The position numbers and the translations under genes are program-made. This document shows positions 1 to 6,815 of a DNA stretch of 12,888 bases, in pieces (the first letter of the stretch is position 1; each line of letters begins with the position of its first letter). A model generated the notes under the pieces. That model saw only the letters and a list, made by a program, of their open reading frames with translations, was not told the DNA's origin and did not search any database. The DNA comes from an uncultured Haloferula sp. GTDB lineage: Bacteria; Verrucomicrobiota; Verrucomicrobiae; Verrucomicrobiales; Akkermansiaceae. Location: assembly GCA_946481625.1 (NCBI GenBank), contig CAMLOZ010000029.1, positions 1 to 12,888 on the forward strand, read 5' to 3'.

Positions 1-423
1 GAGGCTCCAAACGACCTCGATCGGCAGATAGCTCGCACCCAGGCCATGGAGTTCGTCGTCGAGGACCGAATAGTCGATGGTTCCCGAGTTCTTTGGATTG
101 TCTGCATCCACGCCGTCGGCATTGTTGCCATGGCCCTTGTTGGTCTTGAAGGTGGCGCCGAGGAGGCGCACCCGCATCTTGAGGTCCTTCTTGGGCTTGA
201 TGATATTGGGTGGCACGATGTCGACGACGCTGGTCACGGCGGAGGGGTAATCGATATCCCAGGTGAGTTGGGATCTCGCGCCGATGCGGAGGAGATCGCG
301 ATCCACTGAGAGAGTGCCGGTAGGCACCGTATTGTCTGCCGCAAGGGAGCTACCGATGGCGAAAAGGCACGAGAGAATGCCTGCCAGCAGTTGCCCGCCG
401 CGGTTAAGCAGGGGGGTCTTCAT
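1..423 (-). CDS. Exported protein of unknown function, N-terminal part only
   Basis: An open frame of 141 codons begins with ATG at 423 and leaves the window at position 1, so the C-terminus is missing. The first residues are MKTPLLNRGGQ, followed by a hydrophobic stretch (about residues 12-27, LLAGILSCLFAIGSSL) and an Ala-Ala-Asp cleavage-like site near 28-30. This is a convincing Sec signal peptide, so the product should be periplasmic, outer-membrane or secreted. The mature part reads like beta-rich extracellular sequence (for example RIGARSQLTWDIDYP, then IVPPNIIKPKKDLKMRVRL). I do not recognise a family or a catalytic motif. No purine-rich Shine-Dalgarno stands before the ATG; the leader is unusually C-rich. 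It lies downstream of the cyclophilin gene on the same strand but is separated from it by a terminator, so it should have its own promoter. The reality of the gene is likely; its function is unknown. Confidence 0.75.
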   Translation of the reverse strand, partial: MKTPLLNRGGQLLAGILSCLFAIGSSLAADNTVPTGTLSVDRDLLRIGARSQLTWDIDYPSAVTSVVDIVPPNIIKPKKDLKMRVRLLGATFKTNKGHGNNADGVDADNPKNSGTIDYSVLDDELHGLGASYLPIEVVWSL

Positions 424-479
424 TGGGGGGATGTCGGGGGGTGAAGCAGCGTTCGCACGGGGGGTGCGAACGAGATCAT
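420..479 (-). other. Possible 19-codon leader ORF coupled to the exported-protein gene
   Basis: Reading the minus strand from ATG at 479 gives a 19-residue frame, MISFAPPVRTLLHPPTSPQ, whose TGA stop (422-420) overlaps the ATG of the next gene (423-421) as ATGA. A GGGGAG stretch lies about 12 nt upstream of the leader ATG, while the main gene has no visible ribosome-binding site of its own. That arrangement would fit translational coupling. Short open frames arise easily by chance in GC-rich DNA, so this is only a candidate. Confidence 0.3.
450..472 (-). promoter_or_regulatory. 9-bp perfect inverted repeat in the leader of the exported-protein gene
   Basis: CGTTCGCAC at 450-458 pairs perfectly with GTGCGAACG at 464-472 around a five-base G (plus strand) or C (transcript) loop. 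It sits 27 nt upstream of the ATG at 423 and inside the possible leader ORF. No T-run follows it on the transcript, so it is not an intrinsic terminator. It could be an operator for a dimeric regulator or an mRNA stem-loop that affects translation. The inverted repeat is certain; the role is inferred. Confidence 0.45.
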
Positions 480-605
480 GAAAAGCCCGAGCTCCCCGAA
501 ATTCAAGAAGTCCGGGGCAATCTACGCGATCACGGAGGGGGTTGAAGTCGGACAGAATCAGGGGCGATGCGTCATTATTTATCGAAAAATGGCTTAGTTA
601 GTGAA

Positions 606-650
606 ATTAAAAACCCTTGGCAGGAGCACCTGAGAGGTGGCCGCCAAGGG
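606..650 (-). terminator. Intrinsic terminator after the cyclophilin gene
   Basis: On the minus-strand transcript, CCCTTGGC (650-643) pairs with GCCAAGGG (621-614). An inner stem, CACCT with AGGTG, sits within the loop, and a run of five T followed by AAT comes immediately after (613-606). The hairpin begins about 50 nt after the cyclophilin stop codon. It should end the long minus-strand unit and isolate the exported-protein gene at the left edge. The plus strand has only A residues before the hairpin and no T-run after it, so it acts in one direction. Confidence 0.85.
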
Positions 651-699
651 TCGTCGATAGTCAGGGTATCTTAACTAAACTGCGAAATGCGTGTTGGGA

Positions 700-1200
700 T
701 CACTGGTCGAGGGTGGAGTTCCAGTGCTCCACATGATCCTTCTGGGCGTCGAAAAGCGCGGTCGGATCGTCGTGCAGGGTGATCGACTTGATCTTGTCGC
801 CTTGTGCGATCTTGTTGACCACGTCCTGGCCCTTGGTCACTTCGCCAAAGACGGCATGCTTGCCGTCAAGATGCGGCGTCGGCAGATGAGTGATGAAGAA
901 CTGGCTGCCGTTGGTATTCGGGCCCGCATTGGCCATCGAGAAGATCCCGGGCTTGGAGTGCTTCAGGGAGTGGTCGATCTCATCGGCGAAACGGTAGCCC
1001 GGACCACCGCGGCCGGTGCCGGTAGGATCGCCACCTTGGATCATGAAATTGGAGATCACCCGATGGAAGGAAACTCCGTCGTAGTAACCGCGCTTGGCGA
1101 GGTTGAGGAAGTTGGCCGATGTGACGGGCACCTTCGAGGCGAAGATGGTGCCGTCGATGTCGCCCTTGTCGGTATGGATCGTGATGCGGATGTCGGACAT
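700..1200 (-). CDS. Cyclophilin-type peptidyl-prolyl cis-trans isomerase
   Basis: This 166-residue single-domain cyclophilin would catalyse cis-trans isomerisation of Xaa-Pro peptide bonds during protein folding. No signal peptide is seen, so it should be cytoplasmic. The core signature is intact: FHRVI (residues 45-49, catalytic R47), [12 protein letters not shown] (52-63, with F52 and Q55), [16 protein letters not shown] (89-104, with F101) and LDGKHAVFG (111-119). The position matching Trp121 of human cyclophilin A is His110, a common bacterial substitution associated with weak cyclosporin binding. I chose ATG at 1200 because the family homology begins at MSDIRI and a GAGG lies 9 nt upstream; a TTG at 1236 would add 12 residues that do not resemble the family. 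It is the last gene of the minus-strand unit, 84 nt after the small membrane protein and just before a terminator. A ppi-type symbol cannot be assigned safely. Confidence 0.95.
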   Translation of the reverse strand: MSDIRITIHTDKGDIDGTIFASKVPVTSANFLNLAKRGYYDGVSFHRVISNFMIQGGDPTGTGRGGPGYRFADEIDHSLKHSKPGIFSMANAGPNTNGSQFFITHLPTPHLDGKHAVFGEVTKGQDVVNKIAQGDKIKSITLHDDPTALFDAQKDHVEHWNSTLDQ

Positions 1201-1284
1201 GGCCGCCAGCCTCGGAGGGGCGGCGGAAATCATCAATCACCAATCCCATCATCCATCGGCACGGCCAGGGCTCCCGGCCCGGGG

Positions 1285-1500
1285 TCACTCGTCGTGGTGG
1301 AACCACAGCACCACGCAGAGGCCGATCCCGACCAGCCAGGTTTCCCAAGCGTAGGCGCAGAAGATCGGATAGATCATCATCGCCAGACCGATGGCAATCG
1401 GCTTCCAGCGGTCCAACTGGCGGCCATAGCGCCACGCGCCCCAGCCGATGGTGCTGAAGATGAGACCGCCGAGGATGTTGACGGGATTGAAACTGAACAT
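1285..1500 (-). CDS. Small two-helix membrane protein, function unknown
   Basis: A 71-residue protein starts at ATG 1500 and ends in HHDE. Two hydrophobic segments are visible, about residues 7-24 (VNILGGLIFSTIGWGAWR) and 35-66 (IAIGLAMMIYPIFCAYAW onward), joined by a basic YGRQLDRWKP loop. This gives a hairpin in the inner membrane. It resembles short conserved hypothetical membrane proteins that I cannot place in a named family. A strong AAAGGAG lies upstream, but its spacing to the ATG is about 17 nt, longer than normal. It sits 63 nt after gluQ and 84 nt before the cyclophilin, on the same strand with no terminator between, so co-transcription is likely. Aromatic-rich helices with no charged residues inside them argue for a structural rather than a transport role, but this is weak evidence. 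Confidence 0.7.
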   Translation of the reverse strand: MFSFNPVNILGGLIFSTIGWGAWRYGRQLDRWKPIAIGLAMMIYPIFCAYAWETWLVGIGLCVVLWFHHDE

Positions 1501-1563
1501 CCGGATTCGTGGATATTCTCCTTTCGCAATGGAATTGCAAGCTGCCAGAGGCGGGAGGGCGGG

Positions 1564-2403
1564 TCACTCCCCCAGCCGGGAGATCACCTCGTCCGCTGTG
1601 TTCCCTGCCTCACGCAGGCTCCGGATGGAGAGCGAATCGTGGCGCTTCGCGAGACGCACGCCATGATCGTCGGTGATCAGCCGGTGGTGGAGATAGAGCG
1701 GTTCCGGCAGGCCGAGAAGCGCCTGAAGCAACCGGTGAACGTGGGTGGAAGGCAGCAAATCTTCACCGCGGGTGACGTGCGTGACGCCTTGGAAAGCATC
1801 GTCCACCACAACCGCCAGATGATAGGAGGTGCCGATGTCTTTCCGGGCCAGCACGACATCGCCCAGCAAGCCCGGCTCGATCGGGATCGTGTCATGGCGC
1901 AGGTCCGTGAAGGTTAGAGAGCCGGCCATCTCCATCGCCCGGCTGGCGTCGAGCCGCCATGCCGGTTGGTCCCCGGAGGTCAAACGGGCGGAGATATCGG
2001 TGCCAGGAATCCGTCGACAGGTCCCCGGATAAAGCGCGCCTTCGGGTCCATGCGGCGCGTTCACCATGCGAGCGACCTCGTCCTCGATTTCCCGCCGCGT
2101 GCAGAAGCAGGGATACACCGCCCCCAGCGCCTTCAGTCGTTCCAAAGCGGAGGCGTAGGCGGGACCGCGCTCGGACTGGCACAGTTCCGGTCCGTCCCAA
2201 TCGAGGCCCAACCACCGCAGATCTTCCCGGATGCCGTCATAGTATTCCGGCCTTACCCGCGTGTGATCGATATCCTCGAAGCGCAGCAGGAAAGTCCCTT
2301 CACCCGATTGCGCCAGATCACGGGCCACCTTCGCCGCAAAGGCGTGCCCCAGATGTAGCAATCCCGTCGGGCTGGGGGCGAAGCGGGTGACAGTGCCGGA
2401 CAT
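1564..2403 (-). CDS. gluQ: Glutamyl-Q tRNA(Asp) synthetase
   Basis: A paralogue of the glutamyl-tRNA synthetase catalytic core that lacks the anticodon-binding domain. It activates glutamate and attaches it to the queuosine base at position 34 of tRNA(Asp). The 279-residue length fits GluQ-RS (about 300), not GltX (about 470 or more). Visible motifs are RFAPSPTG (7-14), the HIGH-class motif HLGH (17-20), RFEDID (41-46), and a zinc site formed by C99, C101, Y125 and C129 in the CFC...YPGTC arrangement. GEDLLPST lies at 213-220, and the degenerate KMSKS-like LAKRHDS at 251-257. I chose ATG at 2403 because RFAPSPTG should lie close to the N-terminus; the frame stays open to 2472 inside opgH, but that extension is unlike the family. 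It follows opgH by 40 nt. Its substrate requires queuosine-modified tRNA, so the genome should also encode queuosine synthesis or salvage. Confidence 0.95.
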   Translation of the reverse strand: MSGTVTRFAPSPTGLLHLGHAFAAKVARDLAQSGEGTFLLRFEDIDHTRVRPEYYDGIREDLRWLGLDWDGPELCQSERGPAYASALERLKALGAVYPCFCTRREIEDEVARMVNAPHGPEGALYPGTCRRIPGTDISARLTSGDQPAWRLDASRAMEMAGSLTFTDLRHDTIPIEPGLLGDVVLARKDIGTSYHLAVVVDDAFQGVTHVTRGEDLLPSTHVHRLLQALLGLPEPLYLHHRLITDDHGVRLAKRHDSLSIRSLREAGNTADEVISRLGE

Positions 2404-2443
2404 GACGATTCTCGCGCCAGCTAGGCTAGATCCGCTGCCTCGC

Positions 2444-4597
2444 TCAAGCGAGTTCCTCCGGTGCCCCCGCATCCAGGCGCCGGCGATAGCTCTCCACCGC
2501 CTGCGTCCATGTCGAGTGAATCCCTTCCGCCGGTCTCAGCCATACGGCGCGATGAAGCGCCAGCATGCCCGGAGCGAGATACATCAGCTCGATCATCTCA
2601 TCCTTCGACATCGCGCCCGGTCCCATGTTGAGGCAGCGCTCGACCAAGGCATCGCTGGTTTCGGTCATCTCGCCGGGCTCAAGCAAGGAGACGTGGACGC
2701 CGTTGACATAAGGGTCCACCACCGCGGCCACCACGCCCTGACGCGCGTGCTGCGTGGCGTCCAAGGCGGGATCGACGGCGGCGTGCGCCATGTCCGCCAG
2801 CTTGAGCACCTCCGGCGGATTCAATTCCTCGGGAGTGGAAAGGATCTTGTGTCTCGCCAAGGCCTTGCCGTAGCGGGCCCGGCTGGTCCAGACCGACACC
2901 GGAATACAGAGGATCAGGCCAAGCAGGATCGGCGACATCCAGGCGGCGAAGGTCGGGCTGATATACCAGGCCAGCACCGCCCAGGCGATGCCCAGCACGG
3001 TGGGAGCGGCATGCACGGTGAGTGCCTCGCCCCAGCTCGTGCCGTCCGTCTCGCGGTTCTGGCTGCCCCAGCCGACGGCATGGCCCAGAACGATGCCCGA
3101 GACCATCAGCGTGTGCGCCACCATCACCGCGGGGGCCAGCAGCATCGAAAGCAGCGTTTCGAGGAAGGTGCCTGCCAGCAACGCAAACAAGCCGCCGAAG
3201 GATCGCCGGATGCGGGGCACGAAGATCGCCCCGGTCATCGCGAGGATCTTCGGCAGGAAGAGCAGCAGGAAAATGAACCCGGTGAGGATGAGGCTCTGGG
3301 TCACGCCGTCGATGTGCAGGTAGCGGTCCACCAAGGTGCCGTCGTAGGGTAGATTGCTCAGTCCGCTGGCCTCGCGGTCCCAGGCCACCCACGTGCCGAA
3401 GATGAGGAACAGGAACCACAGCGGGCTGCCGAGGTAGGCCATGATGCCCATGAAGAGATGCATGCGCACCGTGAGCGGCAGCTTGCGGGCGAAGATCAGC
3501 CACAGGTGCTGGAGGTTCCCCTGGCACCAGCGGCGGTCGCGCTTGAGGTGGTCGATCAGCGTGGGCGGGGCTTCCTCGTAGGTGCCTTCGATGTCCCAGG
3601 CGAGCCAGACCTCCCAGCCCTGCGATACCATCAGCGCGGCTTCGACGAAGTCGTGGCTCAAGATCTTGCCGCCGAAGGGTTCGCGTCCCGGCAGGTCGGG
3701 AAGCTCGCAGAAATCCGAGAACGGCTTCACGCGGATCAAGGCGTTGTGACCCCAGTAGCTGCCGCCGCCCAGTTGCCACCAGTTCAGGCCGCGGATGAAG
3801 AGCGGACCGTAAAGCCGCATCGCGAACTGCTGGAGACGGGTGAACGCGGAAGCGCCGCGGATCAGCTTCGGCGGGGTCTGGAGGATGCCGAGGTTCGGAT
3901 AGGCCTCCATCACCCGGGTCATCTTCAGGATGTCGCCGCCGTCCATCAGGCTGTCGGCATCGAGCACGACCATTCCCTCGTAGCCTCCCCCCCAGGTCCG
4001 GACGAAGTCGCCGATGTTGCCCGCCTTGCGGTTCGAGTTGATTTTACGGCGCCGGTAGTAGATGCGGCCGAAGCCCCCGAGCTTGCGGCAGAGGTTGGTC
4101 CAGGCGGTTTCCTCCAGCACCCACAGGTCGAGATCGCGGGTGTCGCTGAGAATGAAGAAATCGAAGGACTTGATGTGTCCCGTCGCTTCGATGGAGCGGT
4201 AGATCGCCTCGATCCGCGCGCAGAAACGCACGCAATCCTCGTTGTAAACCGGCATCACCACCGCGTAGCGATGGGCGAGGGGGGCGTCCCCGGCTTGCTC
4301 GGCCAGCTTCGTGATCCTCACCGCGCGCTTCCTGCCCCACAGGATATCCCAAGCGCCGAAGAGGGCATGGAAGGAACCGAGCACGAGCAGTCCGTTGAGG
4401 ATAAAGAACACCCCGAGCAGCAGCACGTGGGCACGGTGCATGCCCATGCGCGTGAAGAGATCGTACAGCCAATAGGTCGCCGCCAGGTTGACCACGACCA
4501 CGCTGCCGAAGAACACGAGCCTCCGGAACCACGCGCGCACGGGGCTGAAATGGGGCCGCACCTCCTTGCGGCCTTCTGGTGCGTGCTCGTCCATCAT
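2444..4597 (-). CDS. opgH: Osmoregulated periplasmic glucan glucosyltransferase OpgH (MdoH), short form
   Basis: An inner-membrane family 2 glycosyltransferase of 717 residues. By family knowledge it builds the beta-1,2-linked glucose backbone of osmoregulated periplasmic glucans from UDP-glucose and moves it across the membrane. Two N-terminal transmembrane segments (about 25-46 and 57-80) precede the catalytic domain. That domain carries MPVYNED (115-121), SDTRD (151-155), the LDADS metal/UDP motif (212-216), QQFAMRLYGPLF (256-267), LSHDFVEA (313-320) and KRDRRW (352-357, the QxxRW-class motif). At least five more hydrophobic segments lie between about 378 and 572, and the last 145 residues are cytoplasmic-like. 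E. coli OpgH is 847 residues with roughly 130 residues before its first helix; here only about 22 are present. I placed the start at ATG 4597, which overlaps the stop of the preceding gene as ATGA; a longer GTG-type start at 4696 would run through that gene. It is the third member of a tightly overlapping trio with opgG. Confidence 0.95.
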   Translation of the reverse strand: MMDEHAPEGRKEVRPHFSPVRAWFRRLVFFGSVVVVNLAATYWLYDLFTRMGMHRAHVLLLGVFFILNGLLVLGSFHALFGAWDILWGRKRAVRITKLAEQAGDAPLAHRYAVVMPVYNEDCVRFCARIEAIYRSIEATGHIKSFDFFILSDTRDLDLWVLEETAWTNLCRKLGGFGRIYYRRRKINSNRKAGNIGDFVRTWGGGYEGMVVLDADSLMDGGDILKMTRVMEAYPNLGILQTPPKLIRGASAFTRLQQFAMRLYGPLFIRGLNWWQLGGGSYWGHNALIRVKPFSDFCELPDLPGREPFGGKILSHDFVEAALMVSQGWEVWLAWDIEGTYEEAPPTLIDHLKRDRRWCQGNLQHLWLIFARKLPLTVRMHLFMGIMAYLGSPLWFLFLIFGTWVAWDREASGLSNLPYDGTLVDRYLHIDGVTQSLILTGFIFLLLFLPKILAMTGAIFVPRIRRSFGGLFALLAGTFLETLLSMLLAPAVMVAHTLMVSGIVLGHAVGWGSQNRETDGTSWGEALTVHAAPTVLGIAWAVLAWYISPTFAAWMSPILLGLILCIPVSVWTSRARYGKALARHKILSTPEELNPPEVLKLADMAHAAVDPALDATQHARQGVVAAVVDPYVNGVHVSLLEPGEMTETSDALVERCLNMGPGAMSKDEMIELMYLAPGMLALHRAVWLRPAEGIHSTWTQAVESYRRRLDAGAPEELA

Positions 4598-5184
4598 GCG
4601 AAGAATATGAACCAGACCATCGCGCCGATCAGGGCCAGCAGGAACATCGCGAACATCTTCCGCACGATCGGACGGCGATCCATCGTTTCCCACCACTGCG
4701 CCGCACCGGTGCCGATGACATTCAGCTCAAGCGGCTTCGGCACCATGGTCAGGGTGGCGAAGCGCGGACCCGCCGCGAGGTAGGACTTCTGCATCGACTC
4801 GGTGAAGGCCGGCGGCCAGGGCGGCGGGGTCAGGAAGACCCCCTGCCATTTCCCCGGCATGTCCGCCAGCAGCAGCGCGAGGCGGCCGCGCGCCGCGAGA
4901 CGCATGTTCTCCAGCGGTTCGTCCAGCACCTCCTGGGTCCAGCGGGCGATCTCGGTCAGGGTTTCTTCCATCGCCAGCACGCGGGCCGGTACGCCGGGCT
5001 CCCTCGCGCCGCGCGCGGATGCCCGCCAGAGGATGGCACGCACCAGTTCCGCGACCAGCAGGCGGTTGCGCAAGCGCAGGGCCTGAAGATAGGCCTCCAC
5101 CGCCGCGTAGGCCTCCTCCCACTCGGAGAGCTCGGTTTCGCTCAGCGGCCGCAGCGTTTCTAAGGGATGATGCGGTAGGCCCAT
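4594..5184 (-). CDS. Unrecognised tail-anchored protein between opgG and opgH
   Basis: A 196-residue frame runs from ATG 5184, inside the 3' end of opgG, to a TGA at 4594 that overlaps the opgH start as ATGA. Without it, about 560 bp between opgG and opgH would be empty, so a real gene is likely. Residues 15-105 are strongly helical and charged (for example ELSEWEEAYAAVEAYL, then LRLRNRLLVAELVRAIL), suggesting a helical bundle or coiled coil. A Pro/Trp-rich stretch, LTPPPWPPAF, lies at 118-127. The C-terminus is one hydrophobic helix (about 177-195) preceded by DRRPIVRK, which fits a tail anchor with the bulk of the protein in the cytoplasm. Residues 147-165 (MVPKPLELN, then a Trp pair) faintly recall the MFPDPWRTN...W segment that I remember ahead of the first helix in E. 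coli OpgH. My inference is a detached N-terminal module of OpgH or an assembly partner. The start is uncertain: GTG or CTG codons further in are possible, and the overlapping ATG lacks a close ribosome-binding site. Confidence 0.75.
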   Translation of the reverse strand: MGLPHHPLETLRPLSETELSEWEEAYAAVEAYLQALRLRNRLLVAELVRAILWRASARGAREPGVPARVLAMEETLTEIARWTQEVLDEPLENMRLAARGRLALLLADMPGKWQGVFLTPPPWPPAFTESMQKSYLAAGPRFATLTMVPKPLELNVIGTGAAQWWETMDRRPIVRKMFAMFLLALIGAMVWFIFFA

Positions 5185-6719
5185 GTTTCGGTCAGGAAAT
5201 CCTCGCCCTTCTTCAGGCTGCAGCGCAACTCCTGCGGGCCGACATCGGCCAGCTTGCCGCCCTCGGCGGCAGGGGTGATCTGGAAGGCGGCGCGCCAGCG
5301 CCCCTCCGGGAGCGGTTGCACCGCCACACCTTGGATCTTGATCTTGGCTCCGGCCTCGCCCACCGCGGTCACCACCGCCTGTGGAGGCTCGCCTTCCCAC
5401 TTCTCCAGCGGACCGCCGGCGAACTCGACCACGATCGTGCGCTGCTCCGGCTGCCAATCGTGCAGGCCGGTGCGGGTCGCGACCACTCTCCCACCGGCTT
5501 GGGACGGGTCCTCTTCCATGGTCCAGTGCTGCTTGTAGGAGAATTCGATGCGCTCGCCCGGCTGGGGCGTGTGGGCGGGCTCCCACAGGGCCACGGTGTT
5601 GTCGGAAATCTCGTTGTGCGTCGGGATCTCCATCAGCATCACCCGGCCGGAGCCCCAGTCGCTGGTCGGTTCGATCCACAGGGAGGGGCGTTTTTCGTAG
5701 GAAGCTTCCGCGTCCTCGTAGGCGGCGAAGCGGCGGTCCCGCTGCAGCAGGCCGAAGCCTTCGCACTTGTCCATCGAGAAGAAGCTGAGTTCCAGGCGCC
5801 CGGTATCATTGGTGATCGGGCGCCAGATCCGCTCGCCGCTGCTCATCTTGATCGCAAGCCCGTCGGAATCGTGGACCTCGGGGCGGAAATCATCGAAGCG
5901 GCGGCGCGAGTTCTCGCCGAACCAGAACATGCTCGACATGGGGGCCAGGCCGAGCCGGGTCACCGCGCGGCGGGCGTAGAGGACCACGCGCACCGTCATC
6001 ACGGTGTCCTCGCCGGGCTGGATGAAGAAGCCGTAGGCACCGGTGTAGGACGGGCCGTCCAGCAGCGCGAAAAGCATCGCCGCCTTGTCATCGGGAGTCG
6101 GCTTGCGCAGCCAGAATTCCCGGAAGGCGGGGAACTCCTCCTTGCCGTCGATCCCCGTATCGACCGCGATCCCGCGGGCCGAGATGCCGTAGCGCTGGTC
6201 CTTGCCGAGTGCCCGCCAGTAGCTCGCGCCCTGGAAGACCGCCAGTTCGTCGAAGTAGTCCGGCTTGTTGAGCGGGGCGTGATAGCGCACTCCGGCGAAG
6301 CCGGTTTCCGGCGGCAGTTCGCCCCGCTGCTGGATGAGTGAACCGTAGTTGAAAAAAGCCTCTGACAGCCGGATCCGCTGCTGGTGGGTATCCGTGAACT
6401 CGTTGACGGCCACCGGCTCCCGGAAGAGATAGCCCGGATGGAAAAGCATCGCGCGGAAGGGCAGCTTCTCCGCACCCCACAGCGCCCGATCGGGATTGAA
6501 GCGGATGTCCCGGTACTGGTCGTAGCTCAGGTTCTTCATCCAGTCCGGCAGCGCTTCCGGATTGGGGGCCGCATAGGGCTGGGCCGCCAGTGCCTTGGCC
6601 CGGGCATCGATCTTCTCGAAAGTCACATCTTCCCGCTCCCAGTCCTGGCCCGCGGCGAGGGGGGCGAGTGCCAAGGCTGCCGTTAGATGGATAATGCGAT
6701 GAACCACAAGCCAGCGCAT
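5160..6719 (-). CDS. opgG: Periplasmic glucan biosynthesis protein OpgG (MdoG)
   Basis: A 519-residue exported protein of the MdoG/OpgD family (the E. coli protein is about 511), needed with OpgH to make osmoregulated periplasmic glucans. The related E. coli proteins OpgD and OpgG are now placed in glycoside hydrolase family GH186, so a role in cutting or shaping beta-1,2-glucan is plausible. A signal peptide occupies residues 1-25 (MRWLVVHRIIHLTAALALAP, then LAAGQ before DWERED). Family landmarks include LSYDQYRDIRFNP (64-76), GASYWRALGKDQRYGISARG (164-183), AVDTG (185-189), EVHDSDGLAI (281-290), RPSLWIEPTSDWGSGRVMLM (344-363), EIPTHNE (364-370) and a C-terminal immunoglobulin-like segment ending YRIIP. 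I chose ATG at 6719 because the signal peptide starts there; the frame continues upstream to 6794 with no signal-like sequence. It overlaps the next gene by 25 nt and lies 96 nt after the phosphatase gene, in a gap that contains possible promoter elements. Confidence 0.95.
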   Translation of the reverse strand: MRWLVVHRIIHLTAALALAPLAAGQDWEREDVTFEKIDARAKALAAQPYAAPNPEALPDWMKNLSYDQYRDIRFNPDRALWGAEKLPFRAMLFHPGYLFREPVAVNEFTDTHQQRIRLSEAFFNYGSLIQQRGELPPETGFAGVRYHAPLNKPDYFDELAVFQGASYWRALGKDQRYGISARGIAVDTGIDGKEEFPAFREFWLRKPTPDDKAAMLFALLDGPSYTGAYGFFIQPGEDTVMTVRVVLYARRAVTRLGLAPMSSMFWFGENSRRRFDDFRPEVHDSDGLAIKMSSGERIWRPITNDTGRLELSFFSMDKCEGFGLLQRDRRFAAYEDAEASYEKRPSLWIEPTSDWGSGRVMLMEIPTHNEISDNTVALWEPAHTPQPGERIEFSYKQHWTMEEDPSQAGGRVVATRTGLHDWQPEQRTIVVEFAGGPLEKWEGEPPQAVVTAVGEAGAKIKIQGVAVQPLPEGRWRAAFQITPAAEGGKLADVGPQELRCSLKKGEDFLTETWAYRIIP

Positions 6720-6750
6720 AGCCTGTGGCGCGTTCCTGTCAATCCGCGGT

Positions 6751-6778
6751 ACTAAAGCCGGGTGAAAGATTTTGACAG
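6751..6778 (-). promoter_or_regulatory. Weak sigma-70-like promoter candidate ahead of opgG
   Basis: In the 96-nt gap before opgG, the minus strand carries CTGTCA (6778-6773, four of six matches to TTGACA) and TTTAGT (6756-6751, four of six to TATAAT), 16 nt apart. The stretch is more AT-rich than the surrounding coding DNA. Another sequence, TTGACA (6742-6737), is an exact -35 hexamer, but no -10 stands at the right distance upstream of the ATG. This is a pattern match only; opgG could equally be read from the phosphatase promoter. Confidence 0.25.
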
Positions 6779-6787
6779 TTTCCGCGT

Positions 6788-6812
6788 GGGGCACCTTCCC
6801 GAGGTTTGCCCC
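6788..6812 (-). other. Hairpin just after the phosphatase stop codon
   Basis: On the transcript, GGGGC and ACCT pair with AGGT and GCCCC, leaving a two-base bulge and a five-base loop, 3 nt after the TAG of the phosphatase gene. No T-run follows (the next bases are ACGCGGAAAC), so it is not a classical intrinsic terminator. It could attenuate transcription into opgG or protect the upstream message from 3' exonucleases. The structure is visible; the role is unknown. Confidence 0.4.
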
Positions 6813-6815
6813 TTA

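Noticed and set aside
691..1917. 408-residue plus-strand frame across the cyclophilin and gluQ region
   Set aside because: It runs antisense through three minus-strand genes and the gaps between them, and has no family resemblance.
4597..4696. Longer opgH starting about 33 codons upstream
   Set aside because: The extension overlaps the coding region of the preceding gene and has no OpgH-like sequence; the ATGA junction at 4597 is more natural.
3458..4783. 441-residue plus-strand frame opposite opgH
   Set aside because: A shadow of a well-supported OpgH; the translation has no recognisable domain.
5185..5766. Long upstream extension of the 196-residue gene through opgG
   Set aside because: The translation there is Arg/Gly/Pro-rich shadow of opgG; protein-like composition begins only near 5170.
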